Shown: positions 20,690 through 29,266, counted from the first letter of the stretch. The stretch is 64,000 nucleotides of DNA from Symbiodinium natans (GCA_905221605.1 CAJNDS010002324.1:713501-777500), one strand, 5' to 3'. Notes: generated by a model from the sequence alone, not told the origin. Made by a program: numbers and translations.

Positions 20690-20805
20690 AGGCACTTTCT
20701 CAAGAACAAGCAAGCAAGCTCGAAGAATCCCACCCAGGCTGTCTTCTCCTGGTCCTCGCAGGCAAAGCAGTCCTTTCTGGGCCCCCGGCCGCGAGAGTCT
20801 GCCTG
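20690..20805 (-). CDS. Candidate exon upstream of MORN exons
   Basis: Minus strand CFACEDQEKTAWVGFFELAC then LFLRKCL; possible acceptor CTGCCAG|GCAG at about 20805. May be the N-terminal part of the MORN protein. Confidence 0.35.
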
Positions 20806-20916
20806 GCAGCCGCAATGCTTTGGAGATCTGGGGGAGTTAGGATTTATAGGGCCCCTGTAAACTCCAAGTACCCACACGACAACGGCCTATGATGCCAGGA
20901 TAAAGTGTGTATAGGC

Positions 20917-21100
20917 CATGGCCAAAGAGCCCAGTACCCCCTTAATTCAGCAACATACCTAGGATCCTAATATGATTTAAGGTACGCATTCCCTATTTAA
21001 GGGGTGTTGGGCTCTTTGGGAATTTCGTGGCCCCAAATATGATTTAAGGAATATGTTCCCTATTTAAGGGGTATTGGGGCTCTTTGAGAATTTCGTGGCC
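20917..21100. mobile_element. Foldback element with tandemly duplicated right half
   Basis: GGCCAAAGAGCCCAGTACCCC pairs with GGGGTGTTGGGCTCTTTGGG; the right half (GATTTAAGG...CTCTTTG.GAATTTCGTGGCC) is present twice in a row, ending at 21032 and 21100. Confidence 0.75.
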
Positions 21101-21226
21101 CTAGCAGTATTGATCAGTCGTATTTCCGGAGGCCTAAAGTAGGGTTTCGAGCCCAGGGTTGTCGAGGCCAGCCTGCCCTCAACCCTAAACCCTCAACCCT
21201 CAACCCTAAACCCTAAACCCTAAACC

Positions 21227-21302
21227 CTGGGGTCGGCCCCCCGGAGTCGAAGTTGCAGAAGAGATGCGCCGGCATCTTCCTTGACTTCCCGATCTTCTGA
21301 AC
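21227..21302 (-). CDS. Candidate exon, unrecognised
   Basis: Acceptor GGCAG|GTT, then VQKIGKSRKMPAHLFCNFDS, ending CCCCAG before telomeric repeats. Strand and bias fit the downstream MORN gene. Confidence 0.4.
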
Positions 21303-21304
21303 CT

Positions 21305-21406
21305 GCCACAGGTTGCCCTAAGCCCCTTCAACCTTGAGGGGTTTAGGGTTTAGGGTTTAGGGTTTAGGGTTTAGGGTTTAGGGCCACAGGTTGCCCTAAA
21401 CCCCTA
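21305..21406. repeat. Telomeric block between direct repeats
   Basis: GCCACAGGTTGCCCTAAGCC at 21305 recurs with one change at 21383; the 45 bp between hold six TTTAGGG units. Looks like a telomeric insertion with flanking duplication. Confidence 0.75.
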
Positions 21407-21529
21407 CTTGGAGGTTCATGGTACTTATAGGGGTTTAGGGTTTAGGGTTTAGGGTTTAGGGTTTAGGGTTTAGGATAACTGCACTTAGCACCCACTTCTA
21501 AGTCCCTTAAGTACCATGAACCTCCGAGT
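21406..21529. mobile_element. Foldback element, family B copy 2, with internal telomeric array
   Basis: ACTTGGAGGTTCATGGTACTTA pairs with TAAGTACCATGAACCTCCGAGT (first 20 bp cited approximately). Its middle is replaced by seven TTTAGGG units (21429-21475). Confidence 0.85.
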
Positions 21530-21689
21530 AAGCCCTCACATCCTTGCAAACCCCAAACCACGGAAGTCACCCAACGGCTGCCAAAAAAATCCTAAACCCC
21601 TTCAACTGTATCCTATTTTTCAGACGCAGGGGCCCATCCCAAAAGCTGGAAAGCTCTCTGAAACCCCGAAGCGCTTATCTTGTGACCGA

Positions 21690-21757
21690 CCTCATCCCGG
21701 TAGATCTCCAGCCGCGTGGTGGCATCCTCCTCTGTCACCGACGAAGCCTGGGCTGCG
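21690..21757 (-). CDS. Candidate exon, unrecognised
   Basis: Minus strand SVTEEDATTRLEIYRDEV followed by GGTCAC; charged helix with good bias. Possibly 5' part of the MORN gene. Confidence 0.4.
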
Positions 21758-21759
21758 GG

Positions 21760-22868
21760 GTTTAGGGTTTAGGGCTGGGGGGTTTAGGGTTTAGGGCTCA
21801 GGGTTTAGGGTTAGGGGTTAGGATTTAGGGTTTAGGGTTTAGGGCTTAGGATTCAGGGTTTAGGGTTTAGGGCGCTTGCGAAACCCTTGATTACAGTGCA
21901 CAACCACATGGAAGTAGGTGAATTGGGGTAGGGTTCTCGGCTTAGGGCTCAGGACCTATAGGTATTGCAGCGGACGTGCCAAAGTGTACTCGAGATGACC
22001 GAAAAGGGAAAGAACAACAAAACGATACTCACACATTGCAACAATGCTTCACCAGTAGAGTTTAGAGTTTAGAGGGGCCTCCGAAAACAAAACCCTAAAC
22101 CCTATACCCTATAAACCCTAAGCCCCAAGCCCGCAAAGCTGTTTTCTGCGACTTCAGAGCGATGGCTGTGCTCGCCTGGAGCGCAGTTTGTTTCCCCAGT
22201 CTCGTGGGTCTCTTGGGAAAGGCAGTCGGCTGGACCGACCCTACAAAGCATCATTAAAGCCTCTAAACCCTGAACCCTGAACTCTAAACCCTAAACCACC
22301 ATATAAACCTGAAACCCGAAAGCCAACACCCTAAACCCTAAAGCGCCCTTTAAAAAAGCGGAAGTCAGCCCTAGACCCCTGAACCCGCCAGCCCATAGCC
22401 TGACATCTGCACAAACTGGCACGACATGTGGTGGATTCTCCAAACGTTGGGCCCCTTTTTGGGGTATAACAGCAGTATGATATAATAGTACATAATGATA
22501 TGATTAATTAACAGAATCATCCGATAAAAAAAGGCTTCGTATTGTAATAGGTTCCCCCCAAAAGGAGTGCTCTTTAGGGAATCTGCATACTCGGGGTATC
22601 CTGGCACAGTCTAGTTAGAATAATGTAGTTTTATGATTATATTAACACAAAAACCCAATATGTTTAATAAGGCTCCGTATTGTAATAGATCCCCCCAAAA
22701 GGACTCTACTTTAGGGAATCCACTCCCCATTGTACCAAAGGGCTCAGAATGCACCAATTCTATGCTTCGAGCTGCTCGCGCTCCGAAGCACGAATGCTGG
22801 GATGTCGGGCCCCCTTGTACCAAGAGTCCCTTAAAAGAGGGGCTTAGGGCTCAGGGCTTAGGTATAGT
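21760..22868. other. No supported gene
   Basis: Telomere-type repeats to 22350, then two related ~60-bp segments (GTATTGTAATAG.TCCCCCCAAAAGGA near 22538 and 22678). A hydrophobic plus-strand patch at 22160-22240 (AVLAWSAVCFPSLVGLLGKA) might be an exon. Confidence 0.4.
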
Positions 22869-22919
22869 TCCGATTAAGGACTGTAAGCATTAAGGGGGAA
22901 CATCCTAACACAAATGTAT

Positions 22920-23130
22920 AGACAGGTATGTACATCGAAACCAAGTTCCCTCACACTGTGCAAGAAGCTGGTGGATGGTGCAGGGGTTGCAGGGGTTTCG
23001 CAGGCGCAGCTTACAGGTAAACCACTCCTTGCCGAGAGGGATGTGGCCCGAGAGGCATGCAGGCATGCAGAAGCGGGCGCTCACATTGAAAGCGCCACAA
23101 GCAAATACAGCCCCTGTAGGCTGCACAGAA
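22920..23130. other. Open segment, possible exon
   Basis: Minus strand reads CGAFNVSARFCMPACLSGHI and on; plus strand also open. Lies 3' of the racemase stop codon. Unresolved. Confidence 0.3.
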
Positions 23131-23484
23131 CGTGTCCACGAAGTGTGGAAACAAGCGCCGCGGGCATATCAAAATAACAAACTTTGGGAGTCATGCGCAA
23201 ACTGGACAACCAAGGGTGTCCTCCCTACATCTCCTTACGCCTTGGCTTTATTCAAAATATAAATATAAATTTAGATTCAAATATATTAACATATATATGT
23301 ATATATACATATGAGCCAGCCGTGCTCCGTAGAATGGTCCATCCATGACTCCGCCACCCGCAACGGGAGTTTAATTAGGGCCTTCAGCCGACTGCTCAAC
23401 ATTGATCCTCTGTAGCCCACTCGGGCGAAGGGAACGGCTGTCACCACTGCACCGTGCCAAGAATAACTGTTTCACATGGAGGCT

Positions 23485-23747
23485 TTAGATGTAGGGCTTG
23501 AAACTGGCCTTCTTACTGGTATCACCTTGGCAAAAAAACTCGGCGCAGGTGACAAAGTCGAAAACCGGCAGGCCGCTGACTCGTCGCAGCTCGGCAGCAT
23601 AGTGGGGCAATTCGGTGCACTCCAACAGGATCAGCTTAACAGGGCGTGTTGTCCCCTCTTCCGCCAATATCTGCTTCACATAGTTGCTGAGGTGGATCTG
23701 CACCTTCCTTGTGTCCACTTGCTCCACATTCGCCACGGCCTCAAAGC
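23485..23747 (-). CDS. Racemase exon e (3' terminal)
   Basis: Acceptor CGGAG|GC; completes PGFEAVANVEQ, carries catalytic LECT and ends with a TAA at 23485-23487. Confidence 0.9.
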
Positions 23748-25280
23748 CTCCGAAACTGAGTCTTCGAAAGCAAAGCACAAGCTCCCACGACATACAAACT
23801 ACGATATTTAGGGGTTCACAAAATTGCGTGCCCCGTTTGGGGGTTGCGAGGGGAATAAGAGTTCTAGAGTCCTGGGAGGCTGGGGCGCCCCTATTTTGCG
23901 AGGGCGAAGGCCTTTTACTTGCTAGCGGGGCTCTCTAGGCCTATTCACGGCTAACATGAGCTCCTTGTCTTGGCAGCCTAGTAACCATACTATGATAAGG
24001 GCACCCTTTTTTGGGTTGGTTACTCTTATAAGGGAACCAGAACACTAAAAAAAGGGTAAAGGGTACCACTGGGCTACCAGTTTAGGCTTGAGGGTTTAGG
24101 GTTTGGTATAGTTGGTTAATAAGTACCATGAACCCTAAACCCTAAACCCTAAACCCCAAACCCACCTCCAAGTGAGGGTTTAGGGGAAAGCCCGGCCTGG
24201 CACGGCCTCGCAGCCTCGCACGACGATCCGATCAGAATCGCCAGGCGATGAGAACCAGCCAGATGGGATGAGCCTGGGGGGATGTTCCCCCTTCTAGCAA
24301 TCCTTCATAGGGAGGGTTTAGGGTTTAGGGTTTAGGGTTTAGGGTTTAGGGTTTAGGGTTTAGGGTTTGGTTTAGGGAGGGGTTATAATGGGGTACGATG
24401 ATCCCTATTGAGGACTTTTAGTATGGGGGGGGGACATCCCAAGATGAGCCTGTCTTGTGCCGCGCGAAAGGATGCCCCGTTTGCAGTCAGAATCAGGATC
24501 CTGGCAGATGTCAGATGTCCAAAGTTGCTACATGGAACGAGGTCCGCCGCGAACCCGAAACCCACATGACGAAACCCCAAACCCCAAACTCCAAACCCCA
24601 AACCCTAAGCCCTAAGCCCTAAGCCCTAAGCCCTAAACCCTAAACCAACACAACAAACCTGCCGAAAACATCATGTCTGATCTCCTGTCTTCCGGCTCCA
24701 AGGCCGCCATCATCGTGGGCACCTGCACGAGGGCGCTCATGAACACGGGCACCTGGACGATGTCCCGAATCAAGTCCTGGTAAAAATGCATGAAGCCACA
24801 GTTCCCAGCTATGGCAAAGCACTCTTGCGACTCCAACTCATCTGCCGCGCTCTTCAAGTTCTCCAGCACAGCTGGTGATTGCGAGGCTTGCTGCGCGTTC
24901 TCAAAGCAAAGCCCGCGTGCAACTCTCGAAGATGTCTGAAAGCTAAACGTGCCTCGGTCCGCGAGAATAACAGTCACAGCCCTGTACACGCTGTTGCCCC
25001 ACCACCCGTAAACGATAAACCCTAATGATGCTCTAGAATTCCAACAAAGGCCCTTGTAGACCATAAACATCCATAAACTCTACTGACCAAACCCTACTAG
25101 AATTACAACAAGGGCCCTTGTAGACCACAAACATCCATAAACTCTACTGACCAAACCCTACTAGAATTACAACAAGGGCCCCGGTGCTTGCGTGGTCTGC
25201 ATCACCAACAGCTGGCGGATACTCGTAGGAGTCCAGCCGCACGAGTCCGAGATTGCCAAGGGGGGGCTGGCCTCTGGTAG
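23485..25280 (-). CDS. Asp/Glu/hydantoin racemase superfamily protein, 5 exons
   Basis: The superfamily interconverts stereoisomers (Asp, Glu, hydantoins) or does related maleate/arylmalonate chemistry with two facing cysteines; the substrate here is not predictable. All family landmarks are present in order: N-terminal LGLVRLDSYEYPPAVGDADH, first cysteine AIAGNCGFMHFYQ, PVFMSALVQVP, strand LILTANGASF, RIVVRGCEAVPG, and second cysteine LILLECTELPHYAAEL followed by SGLPVFDFVTCAEFF. About 250 residues, the usual size. Introns have GC or GA starts and AG|G ends; three joints are exact in frame. The first joint (25.2 to 24.95 kb) is unresolved. Immediately downstream of, and same direction as, a paralog. 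Confidence 0.9.
23976..24080. mobile_element. Foldback element, family F copy 2
   Basis: CCTAGTAACCATACTATG... and ...GGGTACCACTGGGCTACC with an inner CCCTTTTTT/AAAAAAAGGG pair. Lies in the 449-bp intron between exons e and d. Confidence 0.6.
24197..24273 (-). CDS. Racemase exon d
   Basis: 77 nt; LIPSGWFSSPGDSDRIVVRG and CEAVP. Acceptor CCCAG|GCTCATC; GC donor GCCGGG. Confidence 0.85.
24277..24442. mobile_element. Foldback element, family A copy 3, forms an intron
   Basis: Inverted ends GGGGATGTTCCCCC / GGGGGGGGACATCCC with a 70-bp TTTAGGG array inside (24307-24377). Flanked by the 10-bp duplication GATGAGCCTG (24267-24276 and 24443-24452); both duplicates supply the AG|GC splice junctions of the intron 24274-24449. 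Confidence 0.9.
24450..24500 (-). CDS. Racemase exon c
   Basis: 51 nt; ILILTANGASFRAAQD. Acceptor GCCAG|G; ends GACAG|GCTCATC. Confidence 0.9.
24685..24952 (-). CDS. Racemase exon b
   Basis: Encodes GTFSFQTSSRVARGL, a helix AVLENLKSAADELESQECFA, the first catalytic cysteine in AGNCGFMHF and VPVFMSALVQVPTMMAALEP. Ends GACAG|GAGATC, apparently a GA donor. Confidence 0.9.
25034..25180. repeat. 64-bp tandem repeat, 2.3 copies
   Basis: TAGAATT.CAACAA.GGCCC... starts at 25034, 25098 and 25162. Lies in the racemase intron between exons b and a. Confidence 0.9.
25185..25280 (-). CDS. Racemase exon a (N-terminal region)
   Basis: Encodes RGQPPLGN then LGLVRLDSYEYPPAVGDADH, the family N-terminal strand and loop. 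Its 5' border and the initiator codon were not found; the preceding gene's stop is only ~55 bp upstream. Confidence 0.8.
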
Positions 25281-25333
25281 GCTTTTACGGTTTGGGGTTT
25301 GGGGCTTTGCTTTTTTCTTTTGGTCTTGAGGGC

Positions 25334-25566
25334 TTATAGAGTCATATTGTAGAGTGTGAGATGGTGTGAGGTTTTGTGCTTCCAGGATTTGAGGGCATGG
25401 AGATATCTGCATCCCAGAACTGTTGACATGATTGGATCTGATGCCGGGGTAAAAGCCCTCCTCAGAAAGAAGTCGAGTTCTGAATGCTCATCCGGGCGGC
25501 AGCCGGCCTCATCTGACTTGAGCTTCTGCAGCTTGGCCTCCAGGCGTCCCAGAACGCATGCCTCAC
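25334..25566 (-). CDS. Racemase-paralog exon P5, C-terminal extension
   Basis: Acceptor CCGAG|GTGAGG, in frame with P4; EACVLGRLEAKLQKLKSDEA and RPDEHSELDFFLRRAF, ending at a TAA (25334). Not part of the racemase fold; helical, charged. Confidence 0.65.
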
Positions 25567-27050
25567 CTCGGATGGGCCGATGAAAACCCTCTGAAAAGTG
25601 ATTCCTGAAGATGATCCTCTTAAACCCTACAAGAAAAAGGGGAAATACAAAAAAGGTCCCAAGCAAGGGCCTGCCGAGCCACTGAAGTGGTTGAGTGAAG
25701 ATGCCGAGCTGAAGAAGCTCTTCATGGAGGCGTCGTCAAAGACTGGCAGCCCGGTGGTCTCCCGAAGACTGCTGGTGAACATGCCTCGGATGGCCCTAGA
25801 AGCCCTCTGAAAAAACATTCCTGCATGGGATCCTCTTAAGCCAGATACCAGGATGGGCAACTATACCCTATAACCCCTTAATAGGCCCTTTATAGGGTTC
25901 ATCATGGGGGCCGAATAGCCCATCCTGGTAAGGGAACATATATAAAATGTCCCAAGGGCCTACCTAGTTGCTCAAAGCCGTATCGAGCAGGATGCTGTCA
26001 ATGACGGTGCCCTTGGCGGGCGGAGGTGCTGCTATGGTTGAGGGTTTAGGTTTAGGGTTTAGGGTTTAGGGTTTAAGGTTTAGGGTTTAGGGTTTAGGGT
26101 TCAGTTGAAACGAGGAAAGCGCAACGAACCAGAAGCTACAAGCCTCAACCTGACGCCACACAAAAAAAACGCGAGGGCCATCGAGTAGGAGGGTGAGGCA
26201 TCTACACGAACTAAGTGTCGGAGTGTTTTTCCTGAATCCCTAAACCCTAAACCCTAAACCCTAAACCCTAAACCCTAAACCCTAAACCATAAACCCTAAA
26301 CCCCAAACCCTAAACCCTAAACCCTAAACCCTAAACCCTGTCCGAGACTCCTGCGATGACAGGCTCAGGACTCGCTGCTGAACCAAGGCCGCAAGCTCCA
26401 GCGTCAAGGTTCCCTCAAGAGGAGCAGCCCCTCCCCATAGCCAGCTCGACCACTTCTCATCCTCTGTGCTGAGGCAAAGGACTTCGCAGACTTCCCTGGC
26501 TTTCTGCACGTCAGCCCTGGGGGCCTTTGCATCTTCCTTGGGGGTCAAAGGAACCCAAACCTTGGGGTCATATACCCCTTAAATACTGCTGGAGTTCGAC
26601 TATTTCAGGCCTATGAACCAGAGACCCTTTTTGGGGTTCACGTCGGCCCCAAGGTTCCCATGTGACCAGCAAGGTCTTCCCCCTTGAAGAGAAGCATGTT
26701 CTGATGAGGGGTAGCTGAACCATCGGTGTTACAAGCACCAGGCACTGCGGGAACAGCTGGCGAAGGCTCCGCTGATGCTTCAACCAAAGGTAGCCGACAT
26801 CGACTGTGATGCCGACGATGGACTCCCCGTCCGCCGCCTGTACGATTCTGGCCATGCAGGCCCGGATAGAATCGAGAGCTTCTTCCTCAAGGCGGTCGGC
26901 CATCAGCGTGGCCTTTCCCACCCCCTTGCAGACGGAGAGGAGGTGCCTGCATCCAGCATCATGCCGAACTGTGACCTTCGCTGCCTCCTCGTCATCACAA
27001 AGGACCTCCTGCTCAATGCACAGGACCGCGAACGACTTCCTGATCCCGAC
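25334..27050 (-). CDS. Racemase-superfamily paralog lacking both catalytic cysteines
   Basis: Same fold landmarks as the downstream gene: VGITVDVGYLWLKHQRSLRQ, LVTPMVQLPLIRTCF, KTLLVTW, GTVIDSILLDTALSN and ETTGLPVFDDASMKSFF. Aligning to the neighbour, NCGF is replaced by DVGY and LECT by LDTA, so both catalytic cysteines are gone and enzyme activity is unlikely. After the family's end it continues through an extra exon of about 77 residues. Three of its four introns coincide with foldback-type elements. Alternatives: a regulatory or binding paralog, or a decaying gene; the P3 joint shows a TAG that must be removed by splicing. Confidence 0.8.
25570..25672. mobile_element. Family E element copy 2, forms an intron
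   Basis: GATGGGCCGATG...AAGGGCCTGC; shares CCCTCTGAAAA and GATCCTCTTAAACCC with other family E copies. The intron 25567-25670 runs GC...GAG. Confidence 0.8.
25671..25784 (-). CDS. Racemase-paralog exon P4
   Basis: 114 nt; MFTSSLRETTGLPVFDDASM and KSFFSSASSLNHF. Equivalent to the SGLPVFD region of the neighbour. Confidence 0.8.
25789..25963. mobile_element. Family E element copy 3, split by a nested element
   Basis: GATGGCCCTAGAAGCCCTCT... to ...CCCAAGGGCCTAC. On the minus strand its first bases GTAGGC are the intron donor and the following CCGAG gives the acceptor. Confidence 0.85.
25846..25930. mobile_element. Foldback element, family D copy 1, nested
   Basis: TACCAGGATGGGC pairs with GCCCATCCTGGTA; inner AACCCCTTAATAGGGCC-type symmetry. 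Sits inside family E copy 3. Copies at 34113 and 40346. Confidence 0.85.
25966..26032 (-). CDS. Racemase-paralog exon P3
   Basis: PPPAKGTVIDSILLDTALSN, equivalent to the LLECT region. The 3' joint is ambiguous: AACTAG|GTAGG would leave an in-frame TAG. Confidence 0.65.
26238..26337. repeat. CCCTAAA array in intron
   Basis: Fourteen units directly downstream of exon P2; a TTTAGGG block at 26038-26102 lies in the same intron, opposite orientation. Confidence 0.9.
26338..26553 (-). CDS. Racemase-paralog exon P2
   Basis: VPLTPKEDAKAPRADVQKAR, then CLSTEDEKWSSWLWGG and LELAALVQQRVLSLSSQE. Joins P1 after removal of 26554-26656. Confidence 0.75.
26558..26656. mobile_element. Foldback element, family L, inserted in coding sequence
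   Basis: 99 bp with ends AACCTTGGGG / CCCCAAGGTT and the 4-bp duplication CCCA on each side (26554-26557, 26657-26660). Removing element plus one duplicate restores LLVTWVPLTPKEDAK. Confidence 0.9.
26657..27050 (-). CDS. Racemase-paralog exon P1
   Basis: Possible acceptor ACTGAG|GTC at 27051. VGIRKSFAVLCIEQEVL..., helix DRLEEEALDSIRACMARIVQ, then GITVDVGYLWL and VQLPLIRTCF. The family N-terminal RLD motif was not found upstream. Confidence 0.75.
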
Positions 27051-27079
27051 CTCAGTGCTTTGCGGCCCCCGGCACACGC

Positions 27080-28380
27080 ATGCCTTGATGCATGTGCATG
27101 GATGGGCAGCTTCTATACACTTCGACACAGAAGCTGCCCAAGAACCTAAGAACCATCCAAAGAATGAAGGGGACCCCCAGGACCCGAAACCCTAAACCCT
27201 TAAACCCTAAACCCTAAATCCCGAAAACCTAAACCCCTAAACCCCTAAACCCTAAACACGAAGCCTCAGATAAGGAGGAGGCAAGCGACTCTTCGAGCCG
27301 CCGATGCTGCCTTCAAGATGCGCTGGCCGGTCGTCAGCTTGGCCGGCCTCTCCGTCTGTCTGAAGCTACTTAGGGTTTAGGGTTTAGGGTTTAGGGTTTA
27401 GGGTTTAGGGTTTAGGGGGGTTTGCGAAATTAGGAGTTCCTCCTTGGGGGCCTTATTATAAGGGGATCCTACAACTTGGGGGTCTATATTAGGGGTCCCC
27501 TATTTTCGTAAACCCCCATGTTGGGGGGGGGGGTTCAGACAGCAGAGGTTGCTCTACATCAAGCTTGCCTGGGGAGGTGGCTTCTGAAAATGAGCTACAG
27601 GGGGACCCGAGTTCAGAACAGCGCCCCAGAGGGTATGTAGGGCTCTGGTTTGTAAAGGGAACCTCGAATGGGATGCATCCCTAGATCCGTAGCTAAAGCC
27701 CACCGCTATGCGTCTAGATGTGATAAAGTACAAGGTAGCCGATGCTAGTCTAAGCTATCGTCGTAGCTAAGGCAACCCATGCCATTATAACCTCAGCACT
27801 CTTACGGCCCCTAAATCCCCAACACCCGAACATACCCGAACCCTAAACCCTAAACCACAACAAACGAACCTTAAACCCCAAAACCCCAAAAAAACCTAAA
27901 CCCATAAAGAACATTAAACCCCCAAAACCCTAACAAAAAGCCTCTTGGTCAAGGCAGACTCGATCTGGAGGTTGGCATCGGGAACCCACGGGGACCTAGG
28001 CTCCCCCTAGAACCTTAATAACAACACCATTTGTTAATATCCTCTTGGGTTTTATCTAAACAAAAAAAGATGTCTTTAATATCCTCTTGGGTTTTATCTA
28101 AACAAAAAGAGATGTCTTTAATGTCCTCTTGGGTTTTATATACACAAAAATATTAAAACAATTCCCATGGCGGAAAAAGGGACAGGTTGCTCTCCGAGCC
28201 GAAGTCGGATCCCCAAAGCTTCGGCTGTGGATCCTGGCTTGGCTCCTGAAAGCCGGGTTTAGGGCTTCGGTTTTAGGGTTTAGGGTTTAGGGTTCAGGGT
28301 TTAGGGTGATTATTTTGAAAAATGCTCCTCCTACTCTGACCCCAGGAAGGGAGAATATATAAAAAGCATCCCAGGGGGCT
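27080..28380. other. Intergenic or intronic, repeats
   Basis: A small palindrome GGGCAGCTTCT/AGAAGCTGCCC near 27104-27138, telomeric blocks at 27190-27260 and 27370-27417, a family C foldback, and a ~60-bp tandem (AATATCCTCTTGGGTTTTAT) at 28035-28145. A possible exon at 27260-27360, strand unclear. Confidence 0.5.
27415..27517. mobile_element. Foldback element, family C copy 1
   Basis: GGGGTTTGCGAAATTAGG... pairs with ...CCTATTTTCGTAAACCCCC; interior CCTTATTATAAGGGGATCC. Confidence 0.85.
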
Positions 28381-28382
28381 AC

Positions 28383-28672
28383 CTAGCTTCGCGGGAAAGT
28401 TTCAGCTGCCACTCGCCGGCATGCTCCGTGTCTCCGTCGCCTTCTCCCTCCTCCCAGCTCCCCGCACGTCCGAGGTTGCACGCCCCCTGCGTCTGAGTCA
28501 ACCCACCGGGCCTTCCTGACTTGAGCGTTTTGTCGCGACCCTTCTCGGCCCGAGGGGCTCTCCACCACCCTGCCTGTTGAACCAGCAAGCAAAGCGAGAA
28601 TTCTCCAAAGGTATTTGACCACGTCTTGTTGTGGGCGTCGCTGACGACACTGTTCGGGAGAATGTCGCCATC
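28383..28672 (-). CDS. Candidate exon, unrecognised
   Basis: Acceptor GCCGAG|GAT; DGDILPNSVVSDAHNKTWSN then TFGEFSLCLLVQQAGWWRAP and a Gly/Glu-rich tail, ending GCTAG|GTAGCC, a clear donor. 96 codons, good bias. Protein not identified. Confidence 0.5.
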
Positions 28673-28894
28673 CTCGGCACCCCGTAGTTCTCAAAGTTCA
28701 TGCAATGGGGGTTTGGGGTTTATGGGGTTTACAGGACCTATTGAAGTAACGGTTCTGTCTGATATAAGCATATCCGGATTGTAAGGGGATGCTGTTGGCA
28801 ATTGTTTAGGCTCCTGCGTTGTCAAGCTTACTTAAAGCCCTGAGCGGGTTTAATATTCCACTGCAAAGGCCCCATATAAGGACCCATGTCTTAC

Positions 28895-29155
28895 CCTGCC
28901 ACGTCCCTGCCTTGGCCAGGGGAACTCCCGCAGACGCCAGCAGAGTCATTCCCAGATAGCCGAAGGATGCAGAGTGGGATCTGCAGGAAGATGGTTCGTT
29001 CAGATCTGTCGAACTGCCCATATATGTCATACGGCAAAGCTAGATTCATTAGCCCATTGCATAACGAACCATCTCCATGCAGCCATTGGCCGGCCGAGTG
29101 CCAAAGTGGCTGACAAGCCAAAATGGCTGCAAACGACAGAAAACTGGTACAGAGT
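28895..29155 (-). CDS. Candidate exon, unrecognised
   Basis: Minus strand SFAAILACQPLWHSAGQWLH and later YDIYGQFDRSERTIFLQIPL, closing at GCAGG|GTAAGAC, a near-consensus donor. Hydrophobic, possibly membrane. Frame of the 3' half is uncertain. Confidence 0.4.
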
Positions 29156-29158
29156 CGG

Positions 29159-29266
29159 CTAGGTGTCAAGAAAGATCCTGTTTCCGCTCCCATCCTTTCT
29201 CATCCCTGTCACACTGAGTCCGCGTGCATGGCAGGCTGAAGCATACTTGCAGAACACCCCGAAGCC
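29159..29266 (-). CDS. Candidate 3' terminal exon
   Basis: Acceptor CTGCCAG-type GCAG|GGC; 35 codons GFGVFCKYASACHARGLSVT and RKDGSGNRIFLDT, then TAG. Not identified. Confidence 0.5.
   Translation of the reverse strand, partial: GFGVFCKYASACHARGLSVTGMRKDGSGNRIFLDT

Noticed and set aside
29112-29132. Resemblance to a dinoflagellate spliced-leader relic (AGCCATTTTGGCT on the minus strand)
   Set aside because: Only a 13-nt self-complementary core matches; the flanks of the leader do not, and it lies inside an open frame next to an acceptor-like TGCAG.
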